Source: Ficedula albicollis (lineage: Eukaryota; Chordata; Aves; Passeriformes; Muscicapidae). Taken from it: 64,000 bases of DNA. The position numbers and the translations under genes were made by a program. Numbering within the stretch: position 1 is the first letter of the stretch; the number at the start of each line of letters is the position of its first letter. Where the stretch lies: NCBI RefSeq assembly GCF_000247815.1, contig NC_021680.1, forward strand, positions 1,488,001-1,552,000, in the 5' to 3' direction. Below the pieces are notes generated by a model. It was not told where the DNA came from and did not search any database. It worked only from the letters and a program-made list of their open reading frames with translations. This document shows, one piece after another, positions 1 to 11,460 of this stretch.

Positions 1-824
<824 letters not shown>

Positions 825-945
825 CCGATCTACGGGAGCGCACCGCTGGAAGCACCGCGGGCTCCCGCTGAGTGCGGTGCTCCTGGAAGGCTGTCGGGCC
901 TGGGCTGAGTTGCCGGCTGTGCCCCTCACCTGTTTCTCGTTTCAG

Positions 946-1014
946 GGGACGAGCATCGCTTTGGCACCCCAGACTCCCTGACGCGCCCCCCTATAAAAGC
1001 GTACAGATCGCCAG
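946..1014 (+). CDS. TOR1AIP1: TOR1AIP1 internal exon (nucleoplasmic region)
   Basis: A 69-nt exon lies between a pyrimidine-rich acceptor (TTTCAG) and the donor CCAG|GTAGGC. Read with two leading bases it gives [15 protein letters not shown] and onward, ending in phase 1, which joins the next exon. The sequence is not clearly conserved with mammals, so assignment rests on splice signals and phase. Confidence 0.6.
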
Positions 1015-4000
1015 GTAGGCTCCAGCTCACGGAGCACACGGTCCGCGCCGCGGGCAGAGGGGCTGGAGTGCCCCAGGCTTGGGGAAATGTGGTTTATTGG
1101 GTTCTAGCCGCTTGGCAGGCGGGACCGTGGCTCTGGCACGCAGGTGAGGAAATCCCGCTGTGGCTCTTATCCCATACACGAGGGATGGAAGGAGAAGCAG
1201 TGCTCTAAAGGATGGGTGCATGCAGAGCACGCTGAAACCCTCAGGTGGCTGCTTTTCCTAGTGCATCTCTTGGAACAGTATTTTATCACAAAATTCAAAT
1301 TTTACTAACGCTGCTTGGTTTCGAAAGGCAGGATTTAAACAAGATATCCTGAGCTGCAGAAATCAGTCTCTCAGTGGCTGTGCTCCCTACAGGGAGCAGC
1401 ATTGCTTATGAGGAAATGCATAACTGGGGCTTCTCCTTCCCTTGAAACTCCACGCATGCTCTGGGACTTGATCCTGGGCTCTGGTCTGGACAGGCTGCTG
1501 TGTTCGCACTGTGTGGCACCTACTTGTTGCTTTAGTTGATGAAACCTTTGTCTTTCTTGAAACTGTAGAAAGGTGCTAACTCAGTGTAGCACAGTCATGT
1601 GGCTTAATCGTGTCATTCTGCCAGGAAACTGAATAAATTGAACTTCCTTCCCCTTTATTTTTGGAGTGTATACAGTATCATTATCAGTGGGTGTGTGGCA
1701 CTGCTCAGGGATGAGTTGGGCTAGCCTGGGACTGTTCTCCATTCTCGTCTATGTTTTTGCCTTCAAGAATTGTCTGCTCCAGAATACATTCAAGAATACA
1801 TTCTGCTCCAGAAGCAGAATTTCAGGAGGCATGGAAAAAAAATTCCTAGGGAAGGAAGAGCAAGGTTATGAGTACCTCTTTAGGCAAATGTAGAGGTTTG
1901 TCTGTGAAAAAAGCTCTTGTTCCCACATGGTGGCTAACAGGCTGTAATAGGCTTAGTGTTTCAATCGTGGCTGTGCTGCTTCAGGAGGTACAGCTAAGGG
2001 TTGGGTTTTTAATTAGATGGCTCCAAGAATGAGGCTCCTTCCCCCCCACCCCTAGCTCTTAACAGCTGCATTGGATTATAGGCACAACAGCTGTAAAAGT
2101 ATGATAAGAGACTAATTGTTTATATAGAGGCAGAGGATTAGTTTCCCCTCCTCACAGTCCCCTCATCTGTAAATGTGCAATATTGTACTTTCCCTGCAGA
2201 GTTTAGGGGTCAGTCTGTGAGCAGAGGAATAAGCAGGCTGGGTTGTTGGGGGATCATAGTTGTCCTGCTTCGCTGAGAACAGAATGGAAGCAAAACCACA
2301 CCTTGAGAAAAATGGTTCCTGGCTTCTACTAAGAGGTTTTAAATACAGGTTAGGCAACTTGCCTGGGGAGCTCAAAAGCTTTAAGAAGAGTTTGCAGAAC
2401 TTTAAGAGCCTAAAAACTCCTGCCTTGAATCGGGCAGCTTGTAGATCAGTGAGCTGAAGATACATGCTAGTAGCCTCCATGGAAGTTGTCGTATATTGAC
2501 CTTTCTTTTCTACAGCTTCTAAGAAGTAGTGATTGGTGCCAAGAAGGGGAGAGGCATTAAGAGCAGGGACTGCCTGAGTAGCCCTCTTTAGATTCATAGA
2601 TCTTTTTGGTCTTTTGGTCATAATTACTAGGGAGATGTTCCTTGTAAAACCTTGGTACATAGTGAAATGTTATGGATATGTGGTTTGGCATTCCTGAAAA
2701 TCACGTCATTTAGTAAGTATCTGTTCTGAGCTTTGTGGGAAATCAGTCACTTAACAGCTTTTTTAGATAGATTTAAAACACAGGGCTCCATTAAGTGTGT
2801 GCAAATACTTTACTGTTAGACCTGTGACTTAGCATAGTTTAAATTTTGCAGCTTTTTTCCATTGGTTTTTTTTTTTTTTCGTGATTTGGGTGGGTCTGGT
2901 GGTTTTGTTTTTCTCCTTAGTATGTTTGACATACACTGGTGTGCTGAAACTGCTAGAACACATTAGAAAAAGGCTGTTTTCTTTGTTGGAGTAAAATTAC
3001 TAAACACTAGGTGGCAAGCTGTGCATTGCCCTTGGCATGTGGTTAAAGAGCTACAGAAACACACTAAACCCCAGCAGAACCCTGGGCTGTTTAAAGAGTA
3101 AAAGGGCCTAGAGTGAATGTTAGAAAAAAAAATTACCAATCGTATTCTTCCCTTTGCTGTTTGCTCTGCTGATGCTTGATAGATGGGCCACAATCTCTGT
3201 TCCCCAACTGTTTTACAACTTTTTATTTTATACCTGTGCTTTTTCTCACCACCCCCTTGATTCTTGGATTACACTTTATCCTTTCCTGCATTTGATTTCC
3301 CAGCCCCGACCTTTGCTCTGTGACCTCTGATATCTTACAGAGTTTTATTCTTTCTAGTTAGTGACATTAACTAAGTTGGGTTTCCTGGCTGAATGAGTCT
3401 GAAATTTGGCAAACGGCTGAAAGATGAGGGGTGAAATTAGGTTGCCGTTATGGATTAGGAGAGAATTAAGAGCTAACTAAAGCATGGCTTGGACTACATA
3501 AAAAGGAGCCTTATTTTCTATATTTGCTTCTGTCTGTTTTCCCCCTCTGCCCAATGCTGTGTAAGACAGCACAATCATTCATTGTAACTTGGGTGCCCAA
3601 AGCTGTGGGGAAAACTCTCTATACTCCCGTGGTGTTTACACTGAATCCCCTTAGTGTAAGGAATTTCTTGGCTCTTAGTATTCATGTTTTTAAACCAAGA
3701 AGTCCTAAAAAATTTTTAAGGAAGTGTGTGGTGGTGTAGACCAATCTATTTCTAGTGAACTCAAATTTACTGTAAGTGTTTCAAATCTTAGTTACTTTCT
3801 TTAACAGTTTAAGAGAGTAACTTTAGGGAGTTTACAGCTTGGAAAATCACTGATTCAGATCATGAATATTTGGAAACTACAACTTGGTCCTTTAGATTTA
3901 TGAGGTTGCCAATCCTCTTTTTGTAATTTTTTTTTTTTCTCCTGACAGGTGGTACTACATCTTACTTTGAAGGGAATCCAGTAAAGGAAAATGCAGAGGC

Positions 4001-7000
4001 TTGTGACACTAAAAAAACTGAGAAACGAAACATTTATACACCATTCAAAGGTAACAGCTTTTATCAGTACTTTTTCCATGGTGTAACAAATGATTGCTTA
4101 AATGTATTAAAATGACAGTCATTGAGTTCTGTAGGAAAAAGGGGAGTTTTTGAGCTGAAATCTGAGTGGATGAAAAAGGGTTGTTTTTTTTTAAATAAAG
4201 TTTCAGTGTGTACTCCTGCCTGACCCAAAGTAAAACTGATTATAAATAATATGATGATAATCTGCTTGGGTGAAAAACCTTAAAGTTCAAGAAAAGGCAA
4301 ATTTCAACTTTGATAAATACCCAACTGTGTGGTTTTTGAAAAGCAAAATAAAAAGAAGAGTAATATCATACCGGCTTCAAAAAACTTATGACAGTGGATT
4401 TTTAAGTGCCTCAGGCAAAGAAAATGAAAACTGTTCTTTTTCTAAAAAGGTGAGTTATCTTTGACTTTTCTAGGGGGAACCAAGTGATTTCAAGTTAAGG
4501 GAGCATTTTTCTCGATGTATATTACAGAAGCAATGGGGAGGTACAATGAGGAAAAAAAGGGATCATTTTTAGCCACAGAAGGAAGTTATGTGTCTTTTTA
4601 AAAGAAGATAGAAGAAGAATGATTGGTCACATTGTCAAAGTGGATTGAAGGGCCAAATTAAGCCCTTTCTAATAGATAACAGTATCCAGCTCAGAAGGGT
4701 CCAAGAGGCTGTTCATATGCTGCAGGCTTGATTTGGCAGCACAGCATAGGCTGCTGCCCTAATAAGCTTTGAGGATTTCATAGAAAGAGCTAAAAGCATG
4801 TATGGCTGGTCTGTCTTATTCTGACTTCTGATGTGGTAACATCCATTTGTACTTTGGTTTCAGAAATAAAGGCTGACTTCCTTGAGAAAAATCAAGAGTG
4901 CTACTCAACTTCTGCACTACAGAGTAAGTAAAACAAGGGAACCTAGTCTTTGCCTGTCAGTAGATGAAAAGGAAGAATTATTTTTCTTTCCTTCTGTTTT
5001 TTCTTGTACTCTTGGACACTGTCTGGGAAGATGGACATGCACTCAGGAGACAGATTCAAGTAGAAACTGAAGAAGGCAACATATTCCAGTCAGAGCCTTT
5101 CTATGAGGTTTTTCAACTTGCTGACCACAGAAAATGCTCCATTTTCTCTTTTCTTTTTGGAGTTGTCTCATGGGACAGTAAGTGCAGAGCATGGAAGAGC
5201 ATTGTGGGGGTAAGCTGAGAAAGGGAACAAAACCTTCACCTTTTGGTAAAAGCTTCTCTTTTATTAGTTTCCTGAGAAGTGGTGGCTTGCTGTAGTCAAA
5301 TTGGTTGTTCTATACTCCTGGAAAGGAGCAGCATTTTTCTTTGCTGGCAAAATCCAGTCTGCTCACCTAATGACCAGCTCCCAGTGTTTCAGAGTTTTGG
5401 TTTTTTGGTTTGGTTTTTGGGGTTTTTTTGTGTGTTTGGGTTTTTTTTTTTTGTGTGGGTTTTTTTTGTGTGGTCTGGTATTTTTGTTTGTTTGTTTTTT
5501 TTCTATTGGAAGAGTACTTGAAAGAAGAAGAAATAAATGTTCTGACTTCTTAGTAAAATCTTGCTGCTTGTCTCTATCCTCAATGCATATAGGTATAGAT
5601 ACACAAAGTTTTGCAAATCAGATTTCAGTCTAAAGAACCTGCAGGGTTGCTTGAGTTTTTGTTTCTTTTTCTTGGGGTTTTTTTTCTTTTTGTGAAAACC
5701 ATGGTGCCTTCAGGAAGAGAAGCTTACCTTGTGGTAGCTGCACATCTGTGAAATGCCTTTGACAAATGAACTGATGCAGGGAGTTCTGTCTTGTCTGGTA
5801 CTTTTGCTTTTTTGTGCCACTCCAGGTCTGCAGGAGTGATTAGTTGTGTATTGGGTGAAGAACTTTGGAAGATGGCTTAAAACTCTGAAATCTTTAAGGT
5901 GTCTGCAGAAGATAGACTTTTTGAATTAAACAAGACAAAATCTACTGGGCCTTTGTGCAAATTGTGTCGTAGATAAGGCACAATTCTTAGGCAGAGTAAG
6001 ATCTGGTTTTAGACTGTTTATTGAATTATTTTTTCTTTTCGTGCACGAGTTACAGCTGTCACCTAAATATGAAATTTGATCTGTGCAGACAGAGCTGCAT
6101 TGTGATGTATTACAGAATCGAGGTGATTTTGAGCTGTTAACTCTTAGAAGGTTGAGGTAAGCTTAGCCAGTGACAAGCTCCATGGCTGTGCCCTTTTGGG
6201 GTAGGGGGTTGAAATTACAGAATAGGGCAGTTCATTAAGCCAGTTAAGCCCCAGCTTAAACCTGAGCCGCTTTTAGCGCCTTCTGCAATTACATTCATAC
6301 AGAAACAAGGTTAGAGAGTTTATTTCAGTGTCTTTAAATAACTAGTCCAGGGTATGTTTGTTTAATTTATTCCCAATAGTGCCATTGACACTGTTCTGAT
6401 TTGGTTATATATTATTAAAGAGCCTTCAGCTTTGAACTGGTTGCTGTAGTTCACAAGGAGACATAAATTGTCTTGTCTTTTTAATTAACTGGCTAAATGC
6501 AGAAAACATGCTGACCAAAAATTGCACAGTATATATTCATACTGGTCTCTTGGGAAAGTTGTTCATTTTATGGATAATGCCTCTTGTACTTTGCTGTCTG
6601 AGCCATTTAAATAGACCAAAAGTATATTTTGAAGTTGAAAGCTTGCACTTTGCTTTAAAAACATAATTCATCCCAAGAAACTGACTGCTGATGAAGCAGA
6701 CCTCCAACCCAAGCTACATGGAGAGGGAAAATAAGACTGTGCATTTAACATATTGCTTTGTTTTTTCTGTTAATTTCTTGCATTATGTCGCTTATCTAAT
6801 TAAGTTTCCATTTTTACCCCTCTCAAATTCTTGAGCAAAATCAGGAAACTTAATTGGTACATGGGATCCTTGTGCAGCAAATAACAGATTGTTAAATTTC
6901 TTCCATTTTATCACCTTGTACTTGAAATTGAGTTTTATTTGCATAATTCTTCAAGAGTTGAAAATCTTTGGGGGTGATTTGTGGTAGACTGGGGACTTGT

Positions 7001-9339
7001 GCTTTTTCGGCAAAATTGTCAGGATGGCTTGGGAACTGGCATTTGGCAAAGAGCAGAGATGAAGATTTGCTCTGACATTTGAGTGAGACTTTTCAGGCTG
7101 TGGTGAAGGTGTTGTTTTCCTAGTTCAAGATGATTCTGTTGAGCACGAGGGGGTGAATGATGTGGAAAAGAACTGAAAACCCTGAGCTTGACACAGCCCC
7201 AGGTGGGATGAGGTGACAGCCTCACCTTTGCTCTGACTGTGTTTGTTTCAGCGGGGTGCTGTTACCCTTCCTGTAAGCTTTGTAGAATTTTGTATGTAAA
7301 AGCATAACTAACAACAGCTTTTTGTTGAAAATAATGCAGTTTGGTGATTTCAACTCCCTGCTGGATGATTGGTCATAATTGTTGTCTTATTGTTTTTCTC
7401 ATGTTCCTTTCTTAATCTCTTAACAGGCAGAAGTAAGTCTCTGCATCATTCCAGTATAGAGAAACAGTCACAGCCTTTGGCCAAAAGTAAGACTTCTGCT
7501 TTCACTTCTGTTTCATGCTTGTGTAACATTTAACCATTTTCATGCCTTTCCAAGTATTTCAGTTCCTGGGAAGTTGGTGTTAAGCTGAGGGTCCTTGCCA
7601 GAACAGGTGATTTGCTTGCTAGGACATGTCATCAGTGTGAGGGAAGGAAGTGTGTTGTATAGTGAGTAACATTTTCACTTGAATTTGAGGTCTTTCATCT
7701 GTAATGTTTACAAGATTAAGACTGAGGCAGGGCTAGTGGTGGTGTTATTTAACCATTGCTGGGTTGCTCTCCTGATAAAAGTTAGAGTGTAAAAAGCTAA
7801 CAAAAGGAATGAAGTTCTTCCTGTTTCTAGGAAGACTAGTGTATTTTGTCACTCATTTTACTGGGAACAGAATTGAGCCTTTTACTTGCAGTACGTGAAG
7901 CAAGTGTTAATTTCACTGTTCAGATACGAAACCAAATCAAAATATCTGCTATTTGATGTGCACTGTTTGCTGTGTGCACTTTGTGTAGCTCACTGATCCA
8001 AAGGCCACAATGTTTTCTGATAGCATTGACCACCATTGTTTGAGATGCAAAAAATTGCTGCCAGAATTATTTTTGTCCTTAGGGGAACAGGAAAGAGAAA
8101 TAACACAGAAACCATTCTGGTGCAGCCAGGTTTTCTATAGGATCTTTTCTGCAGACCATAAATGTAGGAAAAGCTTTAATCCTTTTTCAGAACCATTCTG
8201 AATTCTTAGTTTGGATTTTATTAAATTGAATTGAATGTTGATGAACTTCAAGAGCACCTTTTTCAGACAAAGGTCTAATTTAGCCTCAGTCAGTCTGGGA
8301 ACATGTAAAAATGTTCTTTTTTTTAATGCCATCACTTCACAAAGGGTCTTAAGAAGTTCAAAACTGTTTTCTCTGTTGTTTTTTTTTTTTTTTTTAACTA
8401 GATCTTCTTTTCTGTGGTCTTCAACTACTGTACCAGTACTGAGAATGGGATGTTTTAACTGTTTCCTCTAATTTTCCTTTCACTTGTTGACTTCTAAGGC
8501 CTTCTAAAACATTCTTCTCTTCTTGTTTGCTCCCTCTCTCTATAGATGATGGCGAATCACAGAATGGATTTCACAAGGTGTGGACTTTGTTACTGGGTTT
8601 GTTAATTAGTGTCCTATTGCTTTATGCCCTGTGGAGTGGGACTCAAGATGGAACCTCCTCGAGGAGAGATGCTGAAATTCTGCAAGAGTTTCGGGCCCGG
8701 ATGGAGAAACTAAAAAATACTTACCAAAGTCAGGACCCTGACCTGTGGAGAAGAGCCCGTGCTTCTCTTGAGAAACGTCTCAACTCTTCCCGTGTGCATC
8801 TGGAGCCTGCTATCCTGCTGCTCACCGCTGGCCGGGAAGCTGAGAAGGCCTTGAGGTGCCTGAGCAACGAGATTGCCAATGCCTTTGCCTCCTCCCAGAA
8901 CGCCACCACAATCAGCATCAACGGGGTGGACAAGGCTGTACAGGATAGTGACACTGTCAAGCAGCAGGTGGACACAGAGCTCAGCTCTGGGTTCAGCAAA
9001 GGCAAGAAGGTGGCAGTGGTGCATCGGTTTGAGTCACTGCCTGCAGGCTCCACCTTGATCTTTTACAAGTACTGTGACCATGAAAATGCAGCGTATAAGG
9101 ACGTGGCTCTTCTGCTGACAGTTCTCCTGGATGAGCAGTCACTGAGAAAGAGCCTCACCTTTCAACAAGTGGAGGAGAAAGTCCGAGATTTCCTCTGGGC
9201 AAAGTTCACCAGTTCAGATGTTCCTAGTTCTTATAACGACATGGACACAGATAAGCTGAGTGGACTGTGGAGCCGGATATCTCATCTTGTGTTGCCTGTT
9301 TGGCCCGAGAGGGGCCTCCCTCTGGAGGGATGCACATAA
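946..9339 (+). CDS. TOR1AIP1: Torsin-1A-interacting protein 1 (LAP1), 3' part of gene
   Basis: LAP1 is a type II inner nuclear membrane protein. Its luminal domain binds torsinA and supplies an arginine finger that switches on the torsin ATPase; its nucleoplasmic part contacts lamins. Exons, by splice sites and phase: 946-1014, 3949-4050, 4864-4923, 7427-7486 and 8546-9339 (stop TAA 9337-9339). The 5' exons and the start codon are not visible and may lie in or beyond the G run. The last exon encodes a hydrophobic segment (about 8577-8636) and then a complete torsin-interacting luminal domain with family motifs [10 protein letters not shown] and [11 protein letters not shown]. The Arg of LWSR (codon 9274-9276) aligns with human LAP1 Arg563, the arginine finger. 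TOR1AIP2 (LULL1) shares this domain. Closer similarity of the AILLLTA and [11 protein letters not shown] segments to LAP1, and the adjacent CEP350, favour TOR1AIP1. The short tail after LVLP differs from the mammalian one. Confidence 0.92.
1015..3948 (+). other. TOR1AIP1 intron; no other feature seen
   Basis: This is unique AT-rich intron sequence with T runs. Short open frames on both strands (for example the minus strand at 2163-2660) have no recognisable product, codon pattern or splice context. Confidence 0.6.
3949..4050 (+). CDS. TOR1AIP1: TOR1AIP1 internal exon (nucleoplasmic region)
   Basis: A 102-nt exon has a long T tract then CCTGACAG as acceptor and donor AAAG|GTAACA. It enters and leaves in phase 1. 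The product is polar (begins [18 protein letters not shown]), as expected for the nucleoplasmic part of LAP1. No close match recalled. Confidence 0.65.
4864..4923 (+). CDS. TOR1AIP1: TOR1AIP1 internal exon (nucleoplasmic region)
   Basis: A 60-nt phase 1-1 exon between TTTCAG and A|GTAAGT, reading [20 protein letters not shown]. Its phase joins both neighbours. Skipping it would keep the reading frame. Confidence 0.6.
4924..7426 (+). other. TOR1AIP1 intron with GT/T-rich low-complexity tract
   Basis: The intron is unremarkable apart from a plus-strand tract of G and T (about 5396-5505) made of short TTTT, GGTTT and TGTG words. No gene recognised. Confidence 0.6.
7427..7486 (+). CDS. TOR1AIP1: TOR1AIP1 internal exon (before membrane span)
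   Basis: A 60-nt phase 1-1 exon between TTAACAG and AAAA|GTAAGA. It encodes a Ser/Lys/Gln-rich stretch ([13 protein letters not shown]...). It joins in frame to the exon with the transmembrane segment. Confidence 0.65.
7487..8545 (+). other. TOR1AIP1 last intron; no other feature seen
   Basis: Ordinary AT-rich intron with a T16-type run near 8381-8396. Nothing recognisable. Confidence 0.6.
8546..9339 (+). CDS. TOR1AIP1: TOR1AIP1 last coding exon: transmembrane and torsin-activating luminal domain
   Basis: The acceptor is CTCTATAG at 8545. The exon reads about 11 polar residues, then a hydrophobic span ([19 protein letters not shown]), a short helical linker, and the full luminal domain. This domain has an AAA+-like fold that does not itself bind nucleotide in the family. 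Conserved blocks are [45 protein letters not shown] and [10 protein letters not shown]. Arg at 9274-9276 is the expected arginine finger. The open frame extends upstream of the acceptor to an ATG at 8527, but phase and the TATAG acceptor place the true exon start at 8546. Confidence 0.95.
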
Positions 9340-10437
9340 AAGTTGCTGAAGAGCACTTGGGAAAGGAGGAAGACACAAAATGTGTGTTGCAAGTGCAGAA
9401 CAGGGAATGGTGTGGCTGCTGAGCTCAGGCAGCAGCAAACCAGTCTTTTCTGTGCAGAGACTTTTCATCAACTGGCAGGCTTGTTTCTGCCAAAGTAACT
9501 GGGACTTCTCAAAGTAAACTACAGAGTGTAAGCAATAACTTGCTGTTCGTTGGTAAATTGTATTCAGTGATGCATTCAGCCTTGATGTCCTGGAGCTGGG
9601 CATTACTGTGCATCAGTGTAGAGTCACTCATCTGCCTCTGAACTTGTTGAAGCACTGTTGGCTTTGCTGTGAGGATCCTTCTCTGGTGGTGCATAAAGCT
9701 GGTATCATATTTGTCAAGGTAACAGAATGTCAAACCATCACCTTCATCTCCCAGGATTGCTTATTTTTCTTCTAACATAAGAAATAAATGAAGAATTATG
9801 ATAAAGTGATGTGAATCTGAGCACAAGCTTCTTCCTGATCCATTGGATCACAGCATAGATGTCAGCTAACTTTGGCCACTTGTAGAAGTGGCAAAATTAC
9901 TTGAAAGATCTGTGACCTGTAGAGAACCTTTCAGCAAGCATTTCTTCCTTAAATGAGCCTGCCCCAAGCAGTTCTGGAGAAAGAGAAAAGCTGAGAGAAA
10001 GGTTGCTTAAAGTCAGTAGTACTAATGTCTGTTAAATAATTCCTCAATACCTCTTTGCCTGGCTGCTTGCAGGAGTTCTCTACTCTTTTTCAAAGTTTTA
10101 CAAGTCATAAAATTCAGATGGAAACGATAAAATGTCATTCCCATGTACATACTATCTGCTTTCCAAACAAAACTTTAGGAAGACATAGGTTATTTCTCAT
10201 TTTACTAAGATAATTATTTTTGCATTGAGAGAGTCTATTTATTTGTGGTACTTGATATCCTAAAAAAAAATAACTTCTTGTATCTGTGTATAGCTGGCTG
10301 CTTGCTGTACAAATTTCTAGCAAAGAACAGATTTGCAGAGCATGCTTTTAAAATGTTTTTTTAGTCTCTCATGTCAATTCCTCACATCAGATTAAAAACA
10401 AGTACCTGTTTCTACTGTTAAGTACTTTGCATGAAAA

Positions 10438-10443
10438 AATAAA
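10438..10443 (+). terminator. Candidate poly(A) signal for TOR1AIP1
   Basis: AATAAA about 1.1 kb after the stop codon. It is one of several candidates (others at 9783 and 11446). The choice cannot be made without transcript data. Confidence 0.35.
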
Positions 10444-10592
10444 GAGAATAGCAGCACTTCCATTTCATTGCTGGTCACTTCATGTTCTGACATGTTGGTA
10501 CATTTGGTTTTATTGAGTATGAAGGAATGTGTGAAGATGTTCTCAAATTAATACAATGTTTTCTTGTAACAGCTGAGAGATTTGGCCCATCC

Positions 10593-11368
10593 CTCATTCA
10601 CAAGCCCTCTGAACTGTCCAGTTGTAAAAAAAAAAAATCCTTTTCAACCAGGAAACCTGTTGAGGAGCTGGAGCTTCTGGCTTGTTTGTGCAAGGCAAGG
10701 TTTGGGATGTTAAGTGGAATCAACCAAAATCAGCTGAAGCATATAAAAGAGCAGAGTTTGGGAGACACAGAGCTGCAGTCACTTAAACCAGAGGTGGATT
10801 TGTTCTAACTATTGAGAGCCAGCAATGGATAATGCTTCCTATTTTAATGGGCAGAAATAAAAACAGCAAGAAGACATGGAGGTGCTGTTGTTCTGGATGT
10901 TTAATAGCTCAGGAAAGAAAAGATGGCATTTACATTTTGAACATTTCACTGGACAAATGTTTTTTTTATTAAAAAAAAAACTCATTCACAAGCCCTCTGA
11001 ACTGTCCAGTTGTAAAAAAAAAAAATCCTTTTCAACCAGGAAACCTGTTGAGGAGCTGGAGCTTCTGGCTTGTTTGTGCAAGGCAAGGTTTGGGATGTTA
11101 AGTGGAATCAACCAAAATCAGCTGAAGCATATAAAAGAGCAGAGTTTGGGAGACACAGAGCTGCAGTCACTTAAACCAGAGGTGGATTTGTTCTAACTAT
11201 TGAGAGCCAGCAATGGATAATGCTTCCTATTTTAATGGGCAGAAATAAAAACAGCAAGAAGACATGGAGGTGCTGTTGTTCTGGATGTTTAATAGCTCAG
11301 GAAAGAAAAGATGGCATTTACATTTTGAACATTTCACTGGACAAATGTTTTTTTTATTAAAAAAAAAA
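10593..11368. repeat. 388-bp perfect tandem duplication
   Basis: 10593-10980 and 10981-11368 appear identical base for base, including a T8 run and a terminal A10 run. The join is exactly at the end of the A run. Any open reading frame here occurs twice because of this and is not a gene. Confidence 0.95.
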
Positions 11369-11460
11369 CCTGTGACTTATTTTCAAATTTGTCCTCATAG
11401 CATTTTTGTTTGTATATTATGTAAACTATTTTAGTAATGATTCAAAATAAACACTCTTGT

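Larger units (their letters stand above)
9340..11460 (+). other. TOR1AIP1: TOR1AIP1 3'UTR and downstream flank
   Basis: No convincing coding sequence follows the stop. Possible poly(A) signals AATAAA occur at 9783, 10438, 10856 and 11446, so the transcript end is uncertain. The second half contains a 388-bp perfect tandem duplication, which copies the signal at 10856 to 11244. Confidence 0.6.

Noticed and set aside
992..998. TATAAAA as a TATA box for TOR1AIP1
   Set aside because: It lies inside a stretch with proper acceptor and donor and reads as coding sequence (PPIKAYRSP) that joins in phase with the next exon.
5396..5505. Telomere-like or quadruplex array in the GT-rich tract
   Set aside because: Words are irregular mixtures of T and G without a fixed TTAGGG-type unit, so it is ordinary low-complexity intron.
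8710..9053. Antisense open frames over the LAP1 luminal exon
   Set aside because: Shadows of a strongly conserved coding exon on the plus strand.
10527..11196. Two similar 93- and 106-codon open frames as paralogous small genes
   Set aside because: They are the same frame copied by the 388-bp tandem duplication, with no recognisable product.
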